32,642 nucleotides of DNA, taken from the NCBI RefSeq assembly GCF_000813125.1, contig NZ_BASE01000002.1, forward strand, positions 1-32,642, in the 5' to 3' direction. The notes beneath the pieces are model-generated. The model made no database searches and was not told where the DNA came from. It saw only the letters and a list, made by a program, of their open reading frames with translations. A program made the translations under genes and the position numbers. Every line of letters starts with the position of its first letter. Within the stretch, counting starts at the first letter, position 1. Positions 10,313 to 20,779 of the stretch are shown here, piece by piece. The stretch is from Mesobacillus selenatarsenatis SF-1 (GTDB taxonomy: Bacteria > Bacillota > Bacilli > Bacillales > Cytobacillaceae).

Positions 10313-11740
10313 TTATAAATCACGATGCTCGTATTGCTCTGTGAATAATCGTGAAAATACATAGAAACTGATACCGCTGACAATCAGCGCAAGATAAATA
10401 GGATCAAGCCCGAAGAAGCTGATGAATTCTTTTTCGCCAAGATAGACTGCCAGACTTCCAAGGAACAAGGATGCCAGGCTGCCTGCCGGGCTCGCTTTTT
10501 CCCAGATATGCCCGAGCACGTAAGGAATGAAAGCCCCGCCTGCTCTCAGTGTAAAGGAGAACATTAATAGCGTGATAATATCAGAGACATTCCAGATCGC
10601 TGTCAGCAAACTGAACGCTGCCACGACATACATCGTATAGCGCACCATTTTTAAAAGCTTCCCGTCAGCTGCATTCTTGTTGATATATTGATGGTAAATA
10701 TCATTTGTAAAAATAGAACCTGCCGCCAATAGATTACTGGAGGCACTGGACATTGTTGCCGAAATCAGCGCGGCGAACAGGATGCCCGTGACCACATCCG
10801 GCAGAACCTCCATTGCCAGCACCGGCAAGGCATACTGTGCGCCTCTTTCCATCAGCATTGCCCCGTCAATCTGGCCGTTTTCGACCATCCCATACATGAA
10901 CAGACCGATGACCGCTGGGATGAACGCGAATAGCACATACACAATAGAAGTAATATAGGATGCGTTCTTCGCCGCCTTCCCGTCTTTAGCAGAATAATAA
11001 CGCTGGACCGCCTCCTGGCCAACCGTGAAGGATGCTATATACATCACGACCAACGCTATGATCGTTCCCCAGCCTGCACCATCGACAAGGCTCCATTTTG
11101 CCTCTGGTATATTGGCAGTCACCTGCTCAAATCCGCCGCCAGCCTGGAGCGTGAACGGAATGATCAGCGCCATTCCGACAATGATGAAAATCCACTGCAC
11201 AACATCTGTATAAACAACGCTGTACATCCCGCCCATCACGCTGTATAACGTGACAACTACTGTCACGATAATGACCGACATCGTGTAACTCCAGCCTGTC
11301 ATAACAGATAGAATCGTCGCCGAGGCGATGAACTGCACTGCCGTCAGTCCGACCATCGGTAATAGCATAATGATTGATGTAACCAAAGAGTTTGCTTCGC
11401 CATATCGCCTGCGGAAGTACTCGGGTACCGTTTTTACCGCCGCTTCACGCAGCATCGGCGCGAGGAATGCGAGCACTATAAATGCGATCGCCATCGTAAT
11501 GACATACCAGACAGCAGAAAATCCCCACTCGCCATACGCCTTTTCCACAACACCAAGAGAAGAACCGCCTCCGACCTCGGTCGCGGCAAGGCTACCTGCC
11601 AGCAGCCAAGGTCCCATCTTACGCCCCGCAACAAGAAAATCCTCATTATCATTGATTTTTTTCGAAGATATGTACCCAATCAGGATCATAATTCCTAAAT
11701 AAATAATAACTATTGCAATGACCGTCAAACTTGCCCCCAT
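10313..11740 (-). CDS. Sodium:solute symporter family transporter
   Basis: A polytopic membrane protein of 475 residues with about 12-13 hydrophobic segments. It belongs to the sodium:solute symporter (SSS/SLC5) family: an N-terminal VAGRKMGPW region, GGMYSVVYTDVVQW in the middle, and the family signature ISATMSSASSNLLAAGSIFTNDIY near residue 325, which includes serines of the sodium site. The substrate cannot be assigned; proline, pantothenate and carboxylate carriers all belong here, and it is not a clear OpuE/PutP. The frame allows a TTG at 11743, but the ATG at 11740 sits 7 nt after GGAG and is preferred. It is flanked by its own terminator and by repeat array C, so it forms a separate unit between yerC and pcrB. 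Confidence 0.88.
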   Translation of the reverse strand: MGASLTVIAIVIIYLGIMILIGYISSKKINDNEDFLVAGRKMGPWLLAGSLAATEVGGGSSLGVVEKAYGEWGFSAVWYVITMAIAFIVLAFLAPMLREAAVKTVPEYFRRRYGEANSLVTSIIMLLPMVGLTAVQFIASATILSVMTGWSYTMSVIIVTVVVTLYSVMGGMYSVVYTDVVQWIFIIVGMALIIPFTLQAGGGFEQVTANIPEAKWSLVDGAGWGTIIALVVMYIASFTVGQEAVQRYYSAKDGKAAKNASYITSIVYVLFAFIPAVIGLFMYGMVENGQIDGAMLMERGAQYALPVLAMEVLPDVVTGILFAALISATMSSASSNLLAAGSIFTNDIYHQYINKNAADGKLLKMVRYTMYVVAAFSLLTAIWNVSDIITLLMFSFTLRAGGAFIPYVLGHIWEKASPAGSLASLFLGSLAVYLGEKEFISFFGLDPIYLALIVSGISFYVFSRLFTEQYEHRDL

Positions 11741-11805
11741 CAACTCACTCCAAACTTTATATTTACCTACCCCCTACCCTTAAAAGTTAGCAATTAACCT
11801 GGCAT

Positions 11806-11939
11806 ATTGGCGGAGTTCACAATTTTATTGGCGATTTCTGATTTTTATTGGCGATTTTCAGTTTTTATTGGCGATTTTCAGTTTTTATTGGCGATTTTCA
11901 GTTTTTATTGGCGAAAATAAACTTTTATTGGCGAACTGG
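11806..11939. repeat. Tandem repeat array C (seven 20-bp units)
   Basis: The octamer ATTGGCGA (ATTGGCGG in the first) recurs at 11806, 11827, 11847, 11867, 11887, 11907 and 11927: one step of 21, then five of exactly 20 bp. The common unit is TTTTTATTGGCGATTTTCAG. The 20-bp period is not a multiple of three, so this array cannot encode a simple peptide repeat. It fills the gap between the yerC terminator and the symporter gene. Confidence 0.9.
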
Positions 11940-11974
11940 AAAATAACAGAGTTTTTTTCCAATTTTTTTAACCC

Positions 11975-12007
11975 ATAAAAAAGAACGAAACCATTACGGT
12001 TCCGTTC
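11975..12007 (-). terminator. Intrinsic terminator of yerB-yerC
   Basis: On the minus strand GAACGGAACC and GGTTTCGTTC (one G-T wobble) form a stem with a 5-nt loop, followed by TTTTTTAT. It begins about 10 nt after the yerC stop codon. Confidence 0.9.
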
Positions 12008-12017
12008 TCACTAAAAA

Positions 12018-12332
12018 CTATTGAGCCTTTTCAGCATTATCCTGCTCTTTCAATCTTTCGAGCGCCATTTCATAAGCATCGTTTCCGTAATTCAAGCAAC
12101 GCTTCACACGAGAAATTGTTGCAGTGCTCGCGCCTGTTTCGGTCTCAATTTTATGATAGGTCTTGCCTTCGCGTAACATGCGGGCAACTTCAAGGCGTTG
12201 TGCCAGCGACTGGATTTCGTTCACTGTCGCCAGGTCGTCGAAGAAGCGATATGCTTCGTCGAGATCTTTCAGCGATAAAATCGCCTTGAATAATTGATCG
12301 AGTTCTTTTCCTCTTAATTTATCAATTTGCAT
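12018..12332 (-). CDS. yerC: YerC, TrpR-like DNA-binding protein
   Basis: A 104-residue all-helical protein of the YerC/YecD family within the Trp-repressor fold. The helix-turn-helix lies at about residues 56-80 (GKTYHKIETETGASTATISR), with a recognition helix ending in SRVKRCL. Its targets are not established. The start is ATG with AAGGGGTAG upstream. It follows yerB by 29 nt and the two share a terminator, so they are probably co-transcribed, as in B. subtilis. Confidence 0.92.
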   Translation of the reverse strand: MQIDKLRGKELDQLFKAILSLKDLDEAYRFFDDLATVNEIQSLAQRLEVARMLREGKTYHKIETETGASTATISRVKRCLNYGNDAYEMALERLKEQDNAEKAQ

Positions 12333-12361
12333 ATAGTCTACCCCTTAATTCACTCAGAATT

Positions 12362-13402
12362 TTATTGTTGAGAGTCGAATGAGACATCGCTGATTGATGG
12401 GACAATGTTGATCCATGTTTTCCCGGGAACGAAACCAGCTTTAACCCCATCCTTATAAGGGACGATCCTGCCAGTTTCATTTTTCCATTGTATCTCATTC
12501 ACTTTTCCTTTTTGGAACAGGTATCCCTTGCCACCGGAGGCCATATCGATGACCTTGCGGCCTGCACTATCAATTACCTGATGGTCCATTTGCACGACAA
12601 GGATATTGTCGAGCAGAACAGGATCCTTCGTCTCAAGATCAACGGTTTCTTCACTGCCATTAAAACGGTGGTATTTCTGCTCATCTGTGTCATACTCGTA
12701 GATTGCATCGAACGACGGCGAACCGTACTTTACCATGAATTCCACAGCCGGAGTACCTTCCAGCTGTCCAGCTTCCTCACTGCTCAAGAATACGGCAGGA
12801 GCCGGTGCTTCATCAAGTGCGTAGCCTCTCGTTTCCGCTCCCTTCACAATATTCTTATAGGTGATATAAGAATTATGAGGCGCCTTGCGGAAATCCGCCC
12901 GCTTGAACAATGTTCCATCATACTGCATTCCGTTGATGTTATCGATTTCTCCGCGTTCAAGCATTTCCTTCGCTTCAGGGCTGTAACCATGGGCAATGAA
13001 AAAGCTGTCAAACCCGGATGCCAGGTCAATGAAGTATTCCCTTGCACTGCGGACCGGTCCTATTTTTTCAGGCTGTTCGCTTTGAAAAATCGCCACGAAC
13101 CTTGTAACGTCTCCTTCTGCAAGGACCTCGTGAACAACGTCAGCTTTGTGAAGACCCGATTGCGGACGGGCCTTTGGATGGTTATTGACCACTACGGCAA
13201 CCGCCCGGTCAGAACTCTCCTCGGCAGCACCGACTCCGGTCAGCGGGAATTGATACGGCAGTTCCTCCGGAGCGACTACCTCGTCTACTTCAATCTCTTT
13301 TTCTTTATGTTCTGTTGCTTCTTTTTTCTCTGTCTCTTTACTGCTGCATCCGGCGGTAAGCACCATCGCGGCCGCCAGCACAGCGATCCATTTTTTTCTC
13401 AT
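12362..13402 (-). CDS. yerB: YerB, DUF3048 lipoprotein
   Basis: A 346-residue lipoprotein: MRKKW, a hydrophobic stretch and a lipobox ending at Cys19, then a charged Lys/Glu-rich tether (about residues 20-45), then the DUF3048 N- and C-terminal domains. Conserved features include AVVVNNHPKARPQSGL, DVTRFVAIFQS and GPVRSAREYF. The molecular function is unknown. The frame reaches back to an ATG at 13435, but the ATG at 13402 has GGGGTGG 5 nt upstream and gives the signal peptide directly. A possible promoter (TTTCCA-17 nt-TATAAC) overlaps the end of yerA. It lies upstream of yerC. Confidence 0.9.
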   Translation of the reverse strand: MRKKWIAVLAAAMVLTAGCSSKETEKKEATEHKEKEIEVDEVVAPEELPYQFPLTGVGAAEESSDRAVAVVVNNHPKARPQSGLHKADVVHEVLAEGDVTRFVAIFQSEQPEKIGPVRSAREYFIDLASGFDSFFIAHGYSPEAKEMLERGEIDNINGMQYDGTLFKRADFRKAPHNSYITYKNIVKGAETRGYALDEAPAPAVFLSSEEAGQLEGTPAVEFMVKYGSPSFDAIYEYDTDEQKYHRFNGSEETVDLETKDPVLLDNILVVQMDHQVIDSAGRKVIDMASGGKGYLFQKGKVNEIQWKNETGRIVPYKDGVKAGFVPGKTWINIVPSISDVSFDSQQ

Positions 13403-13466
13403 TTTCGCCACCCCTTGATCTCCAAGTTCGATCATGGCTGTCTATCTCTAGATGCACTGTTATATT

Positions 13467-15206
13467 TTAACGCATTATCGTTGGAAAGAGTACCGTTTTT
13501 TTCATCACATCATAGATGCCCTCTTGTGTGATACGAATATATGGCAAATGTGTTGAACTGAAGAATAACAGTGAATAAATCGGATCAGCGAATTTATAGC
13601 CTTTTTCCTTTAAAAATTCAAGCAGCTTCTTCTCCTCCGCCATCAGCTCTGTCACCGGATGGCTGGACATGATACCCTGCAGCCTCAATGGAATCTCCTT
13701 GACAGGCACACCTTTTTCACAGGCGACAATCCCCCCGCCGAGCTCCTTCATCCTGTCAAAAGCAGCTATCATATCCTGCTTGTTTTTACCAATCAGAATA
13801 ATATCGCCGGTATTGGAAAACGAGCTTGCCAGCCCCTGCAGTTCGGTCGCAAAACCTTTCAGCATCGTATTGATTCGCCATTGCCCATTTCGATCGATCA
13901 GCATGAAAAAGCACTCATCATGCTTTGATGACAATTCTTCAGCAGACACATCAATAGAAATCGAATAAGGCTTCGTAATGACCGAATTCTCCATCTTAAT
14001 CCCGAATGGCATTGAGAATTGCATATCGTCCAGTGTCAGATCCCAGTCCATTTTAAGCGGTTCGAAGCCCATTTCGGACCAGTCCATTTCTTTCGCTGCA
14101 TGTATTGCTTCACCATCACGCTTCACCCACTGGCCTTTTGCCAGGACTGACACAGGTGTCGGGTTCATTTCATCACTCAAAATATTGATATTCGCAATCC
14201 TGCCTGTGGCGATATTGCCGTGCAGATGTTCAAAATTATAATAACGTGCCACATTGACCGTTGCCATATTATAAGCATCAATGACAGGAACACCTTTTTC
14301 AATTGAAATCCGAATCAGCTCATCCATCACGCCATTTTCATAAAAAGCGGTCGATGACCCATCTGTCGTCATCATAAAACGGTCGTACACCGCAATATCC
14401 AGTTCATGAATCTCATCCAGCAGCTTCGGCAAATCCGGACGGATCGATGAATGCCTTAAAGACACCATATATCCCTGCATCAGCCTTCTGCGGACTTCCT
14501 CGCCAGTCATCGCCTCATGGTCGCAGTCCGCGCCGAACAGCATCATTTTCGCCAGCGTCTTTTCTGATGCACCAGGGAAATGCCCCTCGATTTTCTTGTG
14601 ATGGCGCTTCGTTTCCTGCATCCAATGAAGGATCATGTCATCGCCATTCATCAGCTTCGGCCAGCATGTCAGCTCCCCGCCCTGGACGACATTCTCATGC
14701 TCAAGCCATGCCCTCACATTGCTGTTCGAGAAGACTTCCTCCTCATGCTGGATTTCAGTCTGCGCATCAAAACGGCACCACCAGTACATCGTGACCGGAT
14801 TGTCATTCAGCTCATTGATAAAAGAAAACGCTTTCTTTTTACCTAATTGTAAAGCCAGCACCATATTGTCATTTATGAGAGTCGTCGTCCCCGTCTGCGA
14901 TGCATAGGCAGCGAAAGAATGGGGATTATAAAGTTGAAATGGGTGGGCATGAGGTTCAATATAGCCCGGCACCAGCTTCATTCCGGTGCAATCCACTATT
15001 TCACATTGCTTCGTATTTTCAGGCAGGTTTTCACCAACATACACAATCCTGTCATTGTAAATCCAAATGTTCGCAGTCATCCACTTGCGGAATGTCTGGT
15101 TCAAATATGTTGCATTCTTCAATAAGACCGTCGGTGAAAGGGTGCCGTCCAAAACAGCAGCATGGTCGCGCAATTGTTTGTTTTTCCATCGATAACGTTG
15201 TTCCAT
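13467..15206 (-). CDS. yerA: YerA, adenine-deaminase-family amidohydrolase
   Basis: A 579-residue amidohydrolase-superfamily protein closely fitting B. subtilis YerA. The metal-binding HxH lies in GYIEPHAHPFQLYNP near residue 85, where classical adenine deaminases have a DxHxHxE-type motif, so the first-shell residues differ. It retains the central GHFPGAS and GADCDHEAMTGEEV stretches and a C-terminal GGG loop as in adenine deaminases. Although often annotated as adenine deaminase, its activity is unproven, and the altered motif argues for a different or modified substrate. It starts at ATG 15206 with AAGGGG upstream. Its position beside the purine operon is shared with B. subtilis. Confidence 0.88.
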   Translation of the reverse strand: MEQRYRWKNKQLRDHAAVLDGTLSPTVLLKNATYLNQTFRKWMTANIWIYNDRIVYVGENLPENTKQCEIVDCTGMKLVPGYIEPHAHPFQLYNPHSFAAYASQTGTTTLINDNMVLALQLGKKKAFSFINELNDNPVTMYWWCRFDAQTEIQHEEEVFSNSNVRAWLEHENVVQGGELTCWPKLMNGDDMILHWMQETKRHHKKIEGHFPGASEKTLAKMMLFGADCDHEAMTGEEVRRRLMQGYMVSLRHSSIRPDLPKLLDEIHELDIAVYDRFMMTTDGSSTAFYENGVMDELIRISIEKGVPVIDAYNMATVNVARYYNFEHLHGNIATGRIANINILSDEMNPTPVSVLAKGQWVKRDGEAIHAAKEMDWSEMGFEPLKMDWDLTLDDMQFSMPFGIKMENSVITKPYSISIDVSAEELSSKHDECFFMLIDRNGQWRINTMLKGFATELQGLASSFSNTGDIILIGKNKQDMIAAFDRMKELGGGIVACEKGVPVKEIPLRLQGIMSSHPVTELMAEEKKLLEFLKEKGYKFADPIYSLLFFSSTHLPYIRITQEGIYDVMKKTVLFPTIMR

Positions 15207-15409
15207 ACCATGTTCCCCTTTTCTCTATGTTAAAAAGTTATATCACTCAAGTGGTTTTTTCGGGCTTAATAACAGCATTGGTCATTAACGGACCCCTGCC
15301 ACAAATTTGAAAGCCCTTACATTATTGTACTATCGTAACATATTTCACTGTTTAACGCATTAAAGAATTTCAAATTAACTGTAAAAATGGAGTAAAGGAG
15401 CGATGAGAT

Positions 15410-15682
15410 ATGAATGTACGACCGAATATCGGGATCATCAACGCACTCGTCAGGATTACAGCAGGACTGACAATCCTGGCTTGGTCGACATCGAAAATGG
15501 TGAAACGGCCGTGGAAGGATTCCTATATCTTCATAGCGATGTTGGGCGCAATGAAAGTCGGAGAAGGGATTGTCCGCTATTGCCCGTTGACTGCCGCCTA
15601 TGAAAAAGGACAGGATATGATGGAACAGCAGAATGCCGAAGATGGCGATTCTGAAGGATGGATTCCTTATAACCCAAGTTAA
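15410..15682 (+). CDS. DUF2892 (YgaP-like) membrane protein
   Basis: A 90-residue protein with the DUF2892 layout: MNVRPNIGIINALVRITAGL at the start, two membrane segments (about 12-26 and 38-55), and YCPLTAAY after the second. The C-terminal tail is acidic (EDGDSEG). In other proteins this domain accompanies a rhodanese domain; here it stands alone. The ribosome-binding site is AAAGGAG, 9-10 nt before the ATG. It is transcribed divergently from yerA across a 203-nt gap in which I see no strong promoter. Confidence 0.85.
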   Translation: MNVRPNIGIINALVRITAGLTILAWSTSKMVKRPWKDSYIFIAMLGAMKVGEGIVRYCPLTAAYEKGQDMMEQQNAEDGDSEGWIPYNPS

Positions 15683-15686
15683 CTTT

Positions 15687-15757
15687 AAAAGCGCAAGTGC
15701 CTTGGTCAGCCCCGAAAAATGGGTATGGACAATTCTCGAAATGAATTGTGACTTCTC
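15687..15757. repeat. Dispersed intergenic repeat, copy 2
   Basis: The core at 15687-15720 matches the copy in the ligA leader (7027-7060). Downstream comes a different stem, ATTCTCGAAATGAATTGTG. It lies 5 nt after the stop codon of the DUF2892 gene. The two copies share orientation on the plus strand. Confidence 0.7.
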
Positions 15758-15761
15758 GGCC

Positions 15762-15794
15762 AAAAGTAAAAAGCCCCCATTAAACCGGGGGCTT
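15762..15794 (-). terminator. Terminator of the purine operon
   Basis: The arms AAGCCCCC (15771-15778) and GGGGGCTT (15787-15794) have an 8-nt loop. The minus strand continues TTTTTACTTTT, while the plus side lacks a T-run (TTCAATAAAA). It therefore stops minus-strand transcription from purD, about 110 nt past the stop codon and beyond the antisense microprotein gene. Confidence 0.8.
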
Positions 15795-15814
15795 CAATAA
15801 AAGGAGATGATTTT

Positions 15815-17246
<1,432 letters not shown>

Positions 17247-18785
17247 TTAATGCCTAAAATGCCTTACGCCGGTAAATACCATCGCAATGCCATATTCATC
17301 CGCTTTTTTGATTGAATCTGCATCACGGACGGATCCGCCGGGCTGGATGATGGCCGTGATTCCAGCTTTTGCTGCCGCTTCGACGGTGTCGTCCATAGGG
17401 AAGAATGCGTCAGATGCGAGCGCAGCTCCATCCGCTTTCGCACCAGCCTGCTCCAGCGCAATCTTGGCCGCGCCGACCCGATTCATCTGACCAGCGCCGA
17501 TTCCTAAGGTCATATCCTTATCCGCCACGACAATCGCGTTGGATTTAACATGCTTAACAACCTTCCAGCCAAGCTTCAAGGCTTCCCATTCTGCCTCGGT
17601 TGGTTCACGCTTTGTCGGAACAGAGATTTCCGCATCGTCAAATCCATATGCATCCTGTTCCTGGACGAGCAAGCCGCCTTCAATTGAGGAAAGGGTATTT
17701 TCCTTTGAAGCTTCGCCATCAAATGAGACCTTCAACAACCGAAGATTCTTTTTCGCCGTTAAAATTTCCAGAGCTTCGTCGCTAAAAGAAGGAGCGATGA
17801 TGATTTCAAGGAAGATTTCATAAAGCTTGCGGGCAGACTCCCCATCCACCTCGCGATTCAAGGCGATGATCCCGCCAAAGATAGAAACCGGATCCGCTTC
17901 AAATGCCTTACCGAAAGCATCAAAAATGTCCTTACCAGCACCCACTCCGCAAGGGTTCATATGCTTAACCGCAACCGCTGCAGGCTCAGAGAATTCTTTT
18001 ACAATCTGCAAAGCCGCGTTTGCATCATTGATATTGTTATAAGATAGCTCTTTTCCGTGAAGCTGTTCAGCTGCCGCCACTGAAAAGGCTGAACCAAGCG
18101 GCTTCTGGTAAAAAGCAGCCTTTTGATGCGGATTTTCTCCATAGCGCAAGCTTTGCTTCAGCTCGTAGGTCACCGTCATTTTTTCCGGCTGCTCCTCGCC
18201 AGCAAGCTCTGTCATGTATTCTGCAATCAGCGCATCATATGCCGCTGTGTGGCGGAATACCTTCGCTGCAAGGCGGCGGCGGGTTTCCATTGTGGTTTCG
18301 TTCTGATTTTTGTACTCTTCGATCACCTGCGGATAATCAGCAGGGTCGACTAGCACAGTTATGTATTGGTGATTTTTAGCTGACGCGCGCAGCATCGCCG
18401 GACCGCCAATGTCGATATTTTCAATCGCATCTTCCGCTGTCACGCCAGGTTTCGAGATTGTTTCTTTAAAAGGATATAAGTTGACGCAGACAAGCTCGAT
18501 TTGCTCGATTTCATTTTCAGCCAGCTGAGCCTGGTGGGAAGGGTCATCATACTTCGCAAGCAAGCCGCCGTGAATTTTAGGATGCAGCGTCTTAACACGG
18601 CCTTCAAGGATTTCCGGAAAACCAGTCACATCGCTTATCCCAATGACAGGAACGCCACCTTCCTTGAGTGCATTTTTTGTTCCGCCAGTCGAGACGATTT
18701 CAAATCCAAGCTCAACAAGTTCCTTCGCAAATTCCACAATTCCTTCCTTATTTGAAACACTGATTAGTGCACGCTTTTTTCCCAT
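17247..18785 (-). CDS. purH: Bifunctional AICAR formyltransferase / IMP cyclohydrolase PurH
   Basis: It catalyses the last two steps to IMP. The length of 512 residues equals that of B. subtilis PurH. The N-terminal cyclohydrolase (MGS-like) domain begins [13 protein letters not shown] and contains [11 protein letters not shown]. The C-terminal transformylase domain contains [24 protein letters not shown] (catalytic Lys-His region) and [15 protein letters not shown] precedes the ATG. The start overlaps the end of purN by 22 nt. Confidence 0.97.
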   Translation of the reverse strand: MGKKRALISVSNKEGIVEFAKELVELGFEIVSTGGTKNALKEGGVPVIGISDVTGFPEILEGRVKTLHPKIHGGLLAKYDDPSHQAQLAENEIEQIELVCVNLYPFKETISKPGVTAEDAIENIDIGGPAMLRASAKNHQYITVLVDPADYPQVIEEYKNQNETTMETRRRLAAKVFRHTAAYDALIAEYMTELAGEEQPEKMTVTYELKQSLRYGENPHQKAAFYQKPLGSAFSVAAAEQLHGKELSYNNINDANAALQIVKEFSEPAAVAVKHMNPCGVGAGKDIFDAFGKAFEADPVSIFGGIIALNREVDGESARKLYEIFLEIIIAPSFSDEALEILTAKKNLRLLKVSFDGEASKENTLSSIEGGLLVQEQDAYGFDDAEISVPTKREPTEAEWEALKLGWKVVKHVKSNAIVVADKDMTLGIGAGQMNRVGAAKIALEQAGAKADGAALASDAFFPMDDTVEAAAKAGITAIIQPGGSVRDADSIKKADEYGIAMVFTGVRHFRH

Positions 18786-19366
18786 TGTACTGCCTCCTCT
18801 TCTCCGTTCAACAGCTCCTCCAAAACGTCTGGATACATGCTGTGTTCAATCCGCTGTATTTTCTTCTGGAGAGACTCCATTGTTTCGCTAGCATCGATTT
18901 TTACCTCAGCGCTCGCAATGATCGGTCCGGTATCCATTCCCTCGTCCACGAAATGGATTGTTACTCCTGTAGTCTCCACTCCGGCTGCCAGCGCCTGCCC
19001 GATCGCATCCTTCCCAGGAAAGGCTGGCAAAAGTGACGGATGGATGTTCACGATTTTTCCTTCATATGCTTCAAGCAATGTCGGCCCGATGAGGCGCATG
19101 TAGCCCGCAAGCACAATCATTTCGACATCAAGGCTGATCAGCCTTTGTAAAATCTCTGCCTCATACGCGGCTTTGCTAGGATAGCTTTTCGGGCTGATCA
19201 CCAGAACTGGTATCCTTAACATTTCAGCACGGTCCACAGCAAATGCGCCTGGTTTATCACATACAAGCAGCGAGATGTCAGCATTCAGGATGCCAGACTG
19301 TGCAGCCACGGCAATCGCCTGAAAATTGCTCCCGCTCCCAGATGCAAATACAGCTATTTTTTTCAT
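18764..19366 (-). CDS. purN: Phosphoribosylglycinamide formyltransferase PurN
   Basis: Transfers a formyl group from 10-formyltetrahydrofolate to GAR. It has 200 residues, with [11 protein letters not shown] for phosphate binding, the catalytic [12 protein letters not shown] (Asn and His) and [13 protein letters not shown] (Asp). The start ATG shares ATGA with the purM stop, so translation is coupled; the ribosome-binding site is weak (GGTGA). It overlaps purH by 22 nt. Confidence 0.97.
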   Translation of the reverse strand: MKKIAVFASGSGSNFQAIAVAAQSGILNADISLLVCDKPGAFAVDRAEMLRIPVLVISPKSYPSKAAYEAEILQRLISLDVEMIVLAGYMRLIGPTLLEAYEGKIVNIHPSLLPAFPGKDAIGQALAAGVETTGVTIHFVDEGMDTGPIIASAEVKIDASETMESLQKKIQRIEHSMYPDVLEELLNGEEEAVQWEKSVH

Positions 19367-20406
19367 AGCTCTTCACCAGCCACTTTCATCTGTATTCCTT
19401 CAATGCCAGTAACTGTGCCGATTACGGCAGCCCGCTCTCCGTTATCATTAAAAAACGCCACAACTTCATGAGCAATTTCTGCCTCAACAGCCGCTACCAT
19501 GCCAATCCCCATATTGAAGATATTGTACATATCCTTGCGTTCAATTTCACCAAGAGTTTCAATCGTCTTGAACACCTGTGGAATTTCCCAGCTGCCTTCT
19601 TCAATTTTTGCACCGAGACCTTCTGGCAGCATCCGCGGAATGTTTTCGATGAAACCGCCTCCCGTAATATGTGCCAGTCCTTTGAGTTCAAACTGCTTCT
19701 TTGCGGCAAGCACCGATTTAACATAAATACGTGTTGACTTGAGCAGTTCTTCACCAAGCGTACAGCCAAACTCTTCTACGTAACGGTCAAGCTCCCAGCC
19801 AGCCTGCTCGAAAAACACCTTGCGCACAAGCGAGTAGCCATTGCTGTGGATGCCGCTTGATTCAAGTCCGATCAGCACATCGCCCTCTTTGATTTTCTGC
19901 CCTGTGATGATATCAGCTTTTTCACAGGCTCCGACCGAAAAACCAGCCAAATCGTATTCTTCCGGAGAGTACATCCCTGGCATTTCCGCTGTTTCCCCGC
20001 CGACCAGCGCACAACCAGCCAGCTCGCAGCCGTCTGCAATCCCTCTGACAATTGCTTCGATTTTTTCCGGCTCTGCTTTTCCGCAGGCGATATAATCAAG
20101 GAAATATAATGGCTCCGCTCCCTGGACAACGATGTCGTTCACGCACATCGCGACCGTATCTATCCCGATTGTATCATGCCGGTCCATCATGAATGCCAGC
20201 ATCAGCTTCGTGCCGACACCATCCGTTCCTGAAACGAGCACCGGCTCCTTCAGTCCAAGGCTGGAAAGGTCGAACATTCCGCCGAAACCGCCTAATGCAC
20301 CCATCACACCAGGCCTGACCGTCCGATGCACATGCTTTTTGATTCGCTCGACCGACTCGTACCCGGCCTCAATATCCACACCAGCCTGCTTATACGCATT
20401 TGCCAT
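19363..20406 (-). CDS. purM: Phosphoribosylformylglycinamidine cyclo-ligase PurM
   Basis: Closes the imidazole ring (FGAM to AIR) using ATP. The 347 residues include [27 protein letters not shown] and [16 protein letters not shown], all PurM signatures. GGAGG precedes ATG 20406 at about 8 nt. Unlike its neighbours it does not overlap the preceding gene: 373 nt containing an eleven-unit 21-bp repeat separate it from purF. Confidence 0.97.
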   Translation of the reverse strand: MANAYKQAGVDIEAGYESVERIKKHVHRTVRPGVMGALGGFGGMFDLSSLGLKEPVLVSGTDGVGTKLMLAFMMDRHDTIGIDTVAMCVNDIVVQGAEPLYFLDYIACGKAEPEKIEAIVRGIADGCELAGCALVGGETAEMPGMYSPEEYDLAGFSVGACEKADIITGQKIKEGDVLIGLESSGIHSNGYSLVRKVFFEQAGWELDRYVEEFGCTLGEELLKSTRIYVKSVLAAKKQFELKGLAHITGGGFIENIPRMLPEGLGAKIEEGSWEIPQVFKTIETLGEIERKDMYNIFNMGIGMVAAVEAEIAHEVVAFFNDNGERAAVIGTVTGIEGIQMKVAGEEL

Positions 20407-20512
20407 GTTCTCTACCTCCGATTGGGCTGTTTTTCTATCATTCAGCTTCTTAATTCCTGATTAAATATGATATTCGCCACCTGCTATAGCGGAATTCCAC
20501 GTAAAGTTATCT

Positions 20513-20743
20513 AAATGCACACCCATCATGGTTAATTGCTCGGAAAGTCGCCTAAATTGCACGGGTATCCGGGTTAATTGCACCAACAGTTGACTCAATT
20601 GCACGCTTATCCAGATTAATTGCACCAACAGTTGACTCAATTGCACGCTTTTCAGAGTTAATTGCACCAACAAAGACTATAATTGCACTGTCTTTTCCCA
20701 TAATTGCACCATAACCTGACATAATTGTACCGTCATCCTATAT
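20513..20743. repeat. Tandem repeat array D (eleven 21-bp units) inside the purine operon
   Basis: AATTGCAC or a close variant starts at 20513, 20534, 20555, 20576, 20597, 20618, 20639, 20660, 20681, 20702 and 20723, exactly 21 bp apart. The 13-nt remainder varies, and in the middle two versions alternate (AATTGCACCAACAGTTGACTC with a GCTT-type unit), giving a 42-bp higher-order repeat. A minus-strand 70-codon frame stays open through several units, but only because 21 is a multiple of three; it would start at a TTG with no ribosome-binding site. This array occupies most of the 373-nt purF-purM gap; the rest holds only the purM ribosome-binding site. Confidence 0.93.
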
Positions 20744-20779
20744 TTGGAAAACCCAAACACTCTTTCTATATAAAATCAC

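Noticed and set aside
12488-13531. 347-codon plus-strand frame opposite yerB
   Set aside because: It is the antisense shadow of yerB, with no ribosome-binding site and Cys/Phe/Arg-rich composition.
15762-15794. Terminator for the DUF2892 gene
   Set aside because: The T-run is only on the minus strand, so I assign it to the pur operon; weak plus-strand termination cannot be excluded.
20461-20673. 70-codon minus-strand frame through array D
   Set aside because: Starts at TTG with no ribosome-binding site and stays open only because the repeat is 21 bp; adjacent units contain stops in this frame.
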